Assembly (NCBI GenBank): GCA_035578175.1
Contig: JAQMRL010000006.1
Span: forward strand, 19,875,506 to 19,939,505
Direction of reading: 5' to 3'
Length of the DNA stretch: 64,000 nucleotides
Source of the DNA: Catonia carolina
Lineage: Eukaryota; Arthropoda; Insecta; Hemiptera; Achilidae
Part shown: positions 51,301 to 61,000 of the stretch, in pieces
Numbering within the stretch: the stretch's first letter is position 1
Layout of the letters: each line of letters begins with the position of its first letter
The notes under the pieces: generated by a model
Seen by the model: the letters and a program-made list of their open reading frames with translations, nothing else
Databases searched by the model: none
What the model was told of the DNA's origin: nothing
Made by a program: the position numbers and the translations under genes

Positions 51301-52051
51301 CACAAATAAAATTATTAACATTATAAATTGTCAAGATGTTTTAGATAATTCAGACAGCAGTAAAAGTAATCATGAGAGTGGAAGATTAATTAGAAAATCA
51401 AATGATTCTCTAAATATCAATTTCAGCGATCAATCGTGCAGTAGTTCCTCGTACATTTCAGCTGTCACGGAATTCCCAACATCTATGGATTCCGATGTGT
51501 TAGAAATCAACGATAATCTTTCAAGTAACGACTGTACCAATTCTGCTACTTGTAATGAAACTATCGAAGAAAATTCTAGTAATGAAAACAATACGAAGAG
51601 TGCAACAACGAATGGTGTCAATATCGAGATGAAAAAAGAAGAAAATAAAGAAAATGAAAACGAGATACATTTGAAAATAACGGATGTTGTTTCACTTAAT
51701 GATGACGTTATGTTACAAAAAGTTGTTGAGAAAGATGACGAACAAAGTAATGATACGACGGAATTGCATCAAAAAAATGAAATTGAAATGATTAAAGAGT
51801 CGCCAGAAGAACGAGCGAATAAGGAGTCTATACTTACTGCGTTAGGTCTAAAATCTTTACACAATCAGTGCGAAACTAAATTGTATAAAAGTTCTGATAA
51901 CACTTATACTGGTACATTAAAAGCTGTGATAAAATTAAATAGAAACGGTGACAAATCAGGTGCAAGAAAAATGTTTTTTAAACAAATCGATACGAATGAA
52001 AAAGATTCTCGAGCTGGTGGAGATGTTTTGGAGTACAGGATATGTTCGGAG
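48380..52051 (+). CDS. plus-strand gene, exon with start codon (1224 codons)
   Basis: Open for 3672 bp and then spliced at GAG|GTGAGT; reading through would add 30 residues before a stop. S/N/D/E/K-rich throughout, with the RG patch and two acidic runs. The last part (GTLKAVIKLNRNGDKSGARK) is less repetitive and may be a conserved motif. Confidence 0.88.
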
Positions 52052-55000
52052 GTGAGTAATAGAAATCAGATTTATATCATAAATTATATAAGATATTTCA
52101 GGTTATTCAGTTTGATGGTTACTCAGAAAGTACAGAAATAAACTGTGTTAGTATGCCTCAACAAAATTTATTTAAAGTGAATATAGGAATTGATATTAAA
52201 CAAGTACGAAAACACATTTGAAAAAATTCTAGTTTGATATTGTTTAACATGTTAGATGCTAAACAGGTGAAACAAATACGAGGTGTGGCAATTAAGTTCC
52301 GGGAATTGTTGGCCATACTGTGTCGTTCATAAACATATTACTGGAAATAGGGGTCCTTCCTTTTATGCAGTCGAAGTTTGAAGTTGATACCACGTTTGGT
52401 TTTTGTTTTATTCGGTTTTTTAAAAAGTAACCTTTTTAGTGGCGTCATGAAAATGAGTAATTCACATTACAAGCGAGGATTTGTTGTACCGTATTCAACA
52501 GCCGGGCCTTGCACCACGACAATGCACAAGCCCATTTATTGTTCATTGTGCAAGAGTTTTTGGTAAAAAAAGGCATTCCAACATTGCCGCACCCACCCTA
52601 TAGCCGTGATATCACCTCCTGCAACTTCTTTTTATTCCCCAAGAAGTTGCACCTCAACCGAACTCATGGCGGCGTACAGGAGGCTGAGGAAGCTGTAATC
52701 GTGGTGCTGAATGAAGTATAGTGGCGAGATGACTTGAATGCGAGGCTAAGGAATGCAGCATGTAATAGTTGCAGCAATGCGCATACACTGGCACTATCGT
52801 CTTTTATAAACACATCGACTGCAGTGTGTTAGGCAGCTACTAATAAGTTTGTATTGTAGTAAAACAACCCAAATAAGAAACACATTAATAGTGTGAACAA
52901 TCACACTATTAATGTGTGTTTCTTATGATTCATCACATGAATGGGCCGTAACAAAATAATGCATAATAATAGGCCTAATAATAAATCATTAGATTTAATA
53001 TTTGTTGTTTAATGAAATAATAGAGAATTTTCCACTCGCTCGTCTAATTTGCAAATTATCTATTAAACTGCTTTGTTCGGACTCGTATGAGATGTTCAGT
53101 ACTTCAGTAAGCTCTTGAACAGTCAAGCGGATGTTTGAACGAACCAGTTTTACCACTTTTTGCATCTTTTCGTCTGTTTTTGAGGTCAAAGGACTTCCTG
53201 ACCATGCCTCGTCTTCAATAGACTCATTTCTGCTTTTAAATCACTTATACCACTTCTTAACAGTCTTCAGAGTTATCATATCGCCATACACTAATTTTAA
53301 CATTTCGTGAGCTTCTGTGGCACTTTTTTTTGGATCTTCAAACAAAATTAATATTAACGCGTGATCGAAATCCATGATGCATAACATACATGGTTAACAT
53401 GACCTCACTCTTCTGGCTCTGGAAGCCGACTGACAAGTTGCAACTTGTTCGAACTTGATATTGATTATCTCAAAGAACCAGGCTATTGAACTTTTTACTT
53501 CAAATGGACATAGCGTCAGCAGTTCATTGTAGTAGAACCATTCACTGTACTTTTTGATCTCACTTCGCTCATAAAGACGTATTTTATATTTCTTTTTCCT
53601 GGCAGAAAAATATGAAATTTAAATGTACGATCTTTTTATTTAAACATCTGTATTTTATCAAAATAATTGATTTGAATAGTCTTTTTTTTAGTATATTGTT
53701 AAGTCACATCAATATCTTAGTTATTAGCGACTACTTTTGGTTAAGGATGAACTTGTAATAATTTTCTAGGCCCTGGTTGAGAATCGAACCTAGGACCTCC
53801 GCTTTGCAGTATAGCACTTAAACCACTGAGCCATAGAAGCTGGCTAAAAAAGTAGTATTATTATGTAATTATCTGAATCCAAATGTATAAATAACACCTT
53901 GCGTTTTATGAAAAATATCATAAAATTTTGTTTAAAATGTACAATAATAGTCGGAAAGAGTTTTCAAAATAAACTTAGATAGATCTGTACCTTGTGTGAA
54001 AGGTATTTTTTGTGTCGTTTCCAATAAAATAAAGAGTTGTGTTAAAATGTTTTGTTTTTTTTTTCTTCTTTAGGCTGATCAACCAATAGATATTGAACAA
54101 TCTTCTGACGACAACTCGTCAAGCCGTAAATTAGTTATCAAGCAGAGAACATCTTCATTGGGTTAGTAAATATTAATTCTTTCAAAATACAGGATTACCT
54201 TGCTATTCACAGGTTACGTTTCGCAAAGTTACCAGGAATTCCAAAACAAACCTGTTATAGGAGAATAAACAGGTTGTGGTTGTCAGGTAGACAAATTAAA
54301 ATCTGATTGATAATTTTGGTACACAGATTAATTTGTTATCGTGGAAACAACATTTTTTCTCTCGAATTAAAGCAGAACTAAGAGACGTCCTTTTGTAAGT
54401 GTTATTTACGATACAAATATTCTTGCCTATTTTTACTTTCTCTTGCCTATATGAATATATAGGAAGGAAAGTATTGTTTTCATGTCGATTTTTCGAAATC
54501 GAGTTTTCACCGGATCTATACGTTTTCAGACCCCCTGAACCCAAAAAACAAGTTTTTAGCGATTGGTCTGTGTGTGTGTGTGTGCGAACAGAATATCTCA
54601 AGAACGGAACATCGTACGAACTTGAAACTTGAAACTTAAGTTACATACCACTACCGGACGCGACACGAACATTTTCATCAAAATCGGTCAACCGGAAGTA
54701 GTAGTTTATTCGTATAATTTTTCAGTTTTTTGCGATTTTCTCAAAAACTGGTTCTACGATTTCTTTTAAAATCGCCTATTTTACTCAATTTTTTATTTTC
54801 TACAAGATAGGGTAGGCGCCATGTTTGCTGAAATTCTCGGTGAGGCTGTTTTCACGTAAAAACGTTGTTTTTTTAAGATTACGGCTTTAATATAAATTTT
54901 AGCGCAAAAACTTATATAATAAAAGTTGTAGAGAATTTAAAAACCTACAACTTCTGTTTCAAACATTTTTTTGTATGACGCTTAGTTTAGCAGTAATTAG

Positions 55001-58000
55001 CGATTTTCTGATTTTTTCTCACGAAAACGTGTGAAAAATCGATTTTTTTAAGATTTTGGCCTTAGTATGCATTTTACGACAAAAGTGTATATAACCAAAT
55101 TTATAGGAAATTTAAAGATCTACAACTTTTATTTAACGTATTTTTCTCTACAGAGCCTAGTTTAGCGTGAAATAGTGATTTTCCGTATTTTTAAGCCAGA
55201 CTGAGGTTGATTTTCATTTTGAGTGTTTCACTCATGATTAAAATAAGGTTATGTTTATTGAGGTTAGTTTTTTGTTTATTTCTAATATTTTATTACTAAT
55301 GTTAAATTATATTGTAAATTATTTGCATTGGCAAGAGAAAGTTGTGTGAGTGTTTCACACCAGATTTTTTTTAAATGTTGTAATCGCGACATACAGATGT
55401 AGCATTTGCTGAGTGGAAAGAGTTTTTTTTACACTTCTTCAAATGTTTTCCTTTTTTTTAATGTAATTAGCGAGATGATAACTCATTTACTCTAAAAACC
55501 TTGCCACGTTTAAGTCTATCTAGAAGTTAATTTTTTTTTTAATGAAAGGCATGACTTGTTTTAGGCTTTTCTTCTCAGTCCATGTGGACATTTTGCGTCT
55601 TAAAAAGTAGAGATGACTTAAAAACTAAATGAACTAACATAACTTGAAACAAGAATACAGATTGCTCTTAACTATTGAAGCAACAGGCACATCAACTGAA
55701 GAATAATAAAAACACTGGACTAATGTATGATTCTTTGTATAGTAACTGTTATTTTATTGTGGAAATTGTAAATGAGATTTTTTAAGTTAAATTTTAAGGA
55801 CTAAAATAAAAACCCTTAAGAAATACCTTATTTATTAAAGGAAATGAAGTTAGTTATTTTTGCCGTAGGAGCAAAAAGCAGTATTTTCGAAATATATTTT
55901 TAATTCTGTTTTTAAAACTATATTATTTTATTTTCAGATGAAACTAGTAACTCAAGCGTAAGTGCCTTTGCGTCTACATCACTTGATTCAATTGCAGGTG
56001 GTGATGGAAAAGATGATAAAGGAGCTCCGTAAGTATATTTAAAATTTTGTTACCCAACTTTAGTAAAGTTTTAGCCCGTTGTTCAGGAGATTATTACTAG
56101 TTGAAAAATTGATTCTCCCAAGTATTAACACTTTCAGGACGGCACCCGCATACGATACGGGTGCGCCATTTTGATCGGCTGGACGGCACCCGTATACGAT
56201 ACGAGCGCCTATTTCACTTAGTTTTATATCCATTAGCTCGTATCGTATACGATTGCCGTCTATGCTGTCACTTAATTTAGTTCATTCCGAATCTAATAGA
56301 GTACACTCATAGTCGTAATGTTGTCAGATTATCGAATATATCGACTTTTACAGTATCGATGTTAACGAGCGTGAGCAAGCGATCTGCCGATACTTCTGCG
56401 CATTGTTGTTAGTTATTAGTTCGTTATTATAATACTTAAATTTTTTTAATTTTACTTAAAAAATAAAAAAGTAAATTGGTAATTAGAAATAGGCAATTAG
56501 TTTGTAAGAATTTAACTCATATAATTAATTTTATTATTCTTATATATTATCATTATACGGTGAAAACATTTTTAAATTCAAGAAAACATACCTCTCTCTC
56601 TCTTCAGTCAAACATCTTTATCATTATAATTAAAGTAATCTTAATCTTAATAAATGAAAAGAAATTTAATAAATATGATCTTTAATTTAATCTTTACTTT
56701 TTGAATTTATGACCAATGGTTGATTTGTTACAATTTTTTAAAAATCCCGAAAAATGTCAGTCCACGGGCAAAAGTACAAAAAAAAAATGTCAGTCTTCAA
56801 AGTGTTAAAAAGTAAAACTTTTGGTGATTGAAAGATCTTTGGAAATACATTCATATTCTTCATTGTGATTGGAATTACAAATTTCTGTGGTAGGTGGCTA
56901 CTCAAATTTCCATTGTAACTTTTATTTGTTTACTGAAAATAAATTTTTTAGTTATAAAACTACTTGTAAATTGAGAGATTACAAGTAACTACAGTCAGAA
57001 ACTGCAAGAAATAGCAACAAATGGTTTTGGATTCATTATCTACACAAGAAGTTGAAGGCTTGAATTGGCTTTGAAGTTCCGGTTTGTAGAATAGCAGTCT
57101 TATGTTCTATTACATCATTGATAGATGATTCAATTTAAGTAACCAATTGTTATCAATTCAAGAAATAATTTTTAAAATAATCAAAATTAAATAATTTCAA
57201 TTTTGAAAGTAAATAAAATAAATAGTAATAAAATATATTAAGAAGATTTATGAGAAAAAAATTAAATATTAAAAGAAATTAATTCAAGAAGCCAAATATT
57301 TTAAATTTAACCAAGGAAAACAAAAGAAAGTATAACTTAATTAAATAAATTTTAAAAATAAGAAAATAAATAAAGGAGATTAGTATAACTACAAGAATCA
57401 AATTAATTGTGGAACTAATTAAAATGACTTTGATATTTTAAATATATGAAAAAAAGATTTGAATAAGATTGTGAACATCTATAAAACCAATTGCAACAAT
57501 GACCAATGACCCCCTATTCGATCGCGGTCAATGGAAGGACACACATACAGTTAAGAAGAATCCAAGGAATTTATAAAATCATAATTATTTAATAATTAAG
57601 CTCATAGGTAGATTAAAGAATAATAATTCAATTCAATATTACAAGAAATGTGTCGTTAATTAATTTAGAATTATAGATATATAGAATTATAACAGTGTCA
57701 TCAATAAATTCAATTCAAATTAATAAATTTTTCTATGTAATAATTTTGTAAATTTTAAAATTTCTTAAGTTACATTAAATTTAACAATTTTTATTTTCAA
57801 TTCAATATTGGTAAATCATTTCTTTCCAAATAATTTTTTAGTGGCACACTATTAAATTTTTTTACAGGTTTCAACCGGAATTGGAAACAAAAGTAGTGTC
57901 ATTCGATTCCTTTTAAAGAAAAGATATAGAAATCACTAATGGTTTTTGCCATAGGTCAGAAGTAAACCTTTTTTTAAATGTCATTGGCCATGTGACACAT

Positions 58001-61000
58001 CTCACTTTTTAATGGAAAAGAAAGGGATTTTTTACAGTTATTCTATTATTATTTTTCTTTATAAATATTTTTATATTTGTTTCAGTGGAAAAGAGTCAAG
58101 TTTAGTAATCCCAGAAAAGAGCTCTTCATTTTCAATCCACCCTGGACGCCTCTGTTCTGATATTTGTAGTTACTGCTTCGGAAAATTTGGATCTTTAGAC
58201 ACACCTTGTCATTTAGCACAATTAAAAAATGCTGAACGGCAGCAGAAAATTCTTGCTGGTAAGTAGTCATTTGTTTTTAGTTTTTTTACTCTTGTTTTGT
58301 TTTCCAATATGAAGTTTTTTTTTTACTTCAATTTAAAAACCATTACCGTCAATCTGTAACTTTGTGTATCATCATCTTCTTTATCCTTCTTCTAAGTTTT
58401 CTCAGGTTGAACCCAACACAACTCAAATCACCCTTTTTTCCCCAATTCATTCATTTCTGAATCAGTCACCTTCACTCCTGATCTTTTCCCTCCATCTCCA
58501 AGTACAGCATTTTTTTCGGCAGTCTTCCATCCTCTATTTACTGACATGTACAAACCATCTTAGCCGACCCTCCTTAGGCTATCCATTTCCAGTTGTTCGC
58601 TAATTACATCATTTTTTATTCTATCCCTCCTTGTTTTCCCCTGCATACTTCCCTTGAACTTCATCTCTATTACCACCTAGGTTCTACTTTCTACCTTCTT
58701 TTCGTCCAGTCTATATTTCGGCTGCATAAGTTAAAATCGAGAAAGTGTGCATTATACATATCTTTTTTATAATTCAAAGGAACTTCTTTATCCTAAACTC
58801 TCTCACACTTTGGAGGAAACTACTTGCTCTCTGCATCATTTTACTTAACTCTTTTTCCAATTTTCCATAAGATGAAAATCAGTTCCTGAGTATGATGTGA
58901 ATTCAAGTTCCTTCAATACCTTACCCTTTAGCCTTATTCTATACCCCTGCCTTATCTCTACACATCTCGTCTGCATTATTAGAATTTTGTTTTTTCTACA
59001 CGGAATTTCAAACTACACTTCACAATATCTTTGTTCCACAAATCCAGTTCCCTAAATCCTAACTTTGTGTATATTAATTAAGATTATAGTGCATTCTTTT
59101 TTGTAATACAATGTTTGATTGTTGTTATAATTCTGGTAACTTGCAAGAAAAGAAGGTTGTGTGTTTTAAGAGTCCACAAATTGAATTTTGATATTATAAA
59201 ATATTTCTTAGTCTTCTTTCTGATGAAGTGTTTTGTATGTTTTCAGTTGAGAGTCATTTGAAGATGGATTCGTGTCTGTGCGATGGTTGTTATCGTTTTG
59301 TTGACCGGAAAGCTAACAGCCCACAAATACAGAGAGTGCATAAACAAAAACGCCGTAATCATCCTCCTCAAGTTTGTGCAGTCCAAGGATGTACCCATCT
59401 CGCACAGCATTCAATCAGGAAAAAGTGGCTTGTGAAACTACGGAAGAGTATTTCTAAACAGGTAATTAGAAAGTGAATTTTGTGTTCTTGTGTAATAAAT
59501 AATTATATACTTCAGAATTCAAAATATTTAATACGAGGGTGGTCTGAGAAGTTTCCGACCTCAACATGAAGATGGCAGCACTTGAATAAAAGGTAGTGAA
59601 TTTTGTTGTTCATCTGCTGACAGTTACTCACCAAAGTTTCAGCCATTTTGGACGTGCAGTTGTGTAACAATCGTTTAAGTGAGTTGATGTGAGTGTTTTT
59701 GTGATAAACGACAAAATCGAGTATCGAGCTGTCATTAAATATTTGTTTTTGAAAGGCAATATGCCTACGCTAATCAAAGATGAGTTGGATTCTGTGTATG
59801 GGGACTCTGCACAATCATTTACCACAGTGAAATTTTGGGCAGCTGAATTTAAACATGGCCGTAAGATCTTGGGAGATGATGAACGTTCATGACGTCCAAA
59901 AACTGCAACTACCAACGAAAACATCGCCAAAGTTCACTAAATGGTGCTAGACGACCGCCGAATTAAAGTGAAAGAGATAGCTGAGGTTATGAACATGTCA
60001 AAAGAATGTGTTTGTCACATATTAAATCAACATTTAGGCCTGAGAAAGCTGTCCATGCGTTGGGTGCCGCGTTTTATCACGTTAGACCAAAAACTTGTTC
60101 GAATGAACATTTCCAACGCTATGTTGGCGCAGTTTAGGCACAATAAATCCGAGTTTTGGCGTCGATTAATTACTGTAGATGAAACTTGGATACACCATTA
60201 TACGCCCGAAAAAAAAGTACAGTCCAAACAGTGGACTGCAAAGGAGGAACCGGCTCCAAAAAAAGCAAAAACTGTTTTTTCGGCTGGGAAAGTGATGGCG
60301 ACTGTTTTTTGGGATAGTCATGGAGTTATTTTAATCAATTATCTTCAAAAAGGAAAAACCATTATAGGAGCATACTTCATTACTTAACAAGCTAAAGGCA
60401 GAACTTGCGGAAAAACGGCCACATTTGCAGAATAAGAAAATCCTGTTTCACCAAACAACGCACCGTCTCACACCTCAGTGGTTGCCATGGCGAAAATCCT
60501 CGAATTACGGTTTGCACAGCTTGATCATCTGCCTTACTCACCAGATCTAGCCCCAAGCGACTTCTTTTTGTTCTCTCATCCAAAAATTGGGCTCGGAGGA
60601 CAGAGATTTTCATCAAATGAAGAGGCAATCACCTTCGTGAACAACTATTTTGCAGAGAAAAACGCCGTGTACTATTTGGATGGGAGCATCGCTGGGAGAA
60701 GTGTTTAGAGTTACAAGGAGACTATGTTGAAAAATTTAAAAAAAATTTCAGAAAAAATGTTTTGTATCTTTGTTAGGTCGGAAACTTTTCAGACCACCCT
60801 TGTATTTTGTTCAAATGACACTTTTTTTTTTTTAACGTCCGACTGTTCTGCAATTACTGCTAATGCAGACGGTGAAGAATGAAATGATTTTTTGTAACGT
60901 ATGAAAATATGCCGTGCCTGAATGGGATTCAAACCCAAGACCGCATGTTCAAATGACACATTGGATGTATCGTCACCAACTATTTCAAATTTCAACTTTC

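Noticed and set aside
50671..51321. 216-codon serine-rich minus-strand frame
   Set aside because: Mirror of the D/E/N-rich exon of the plus-strand gene; antisense artefact.
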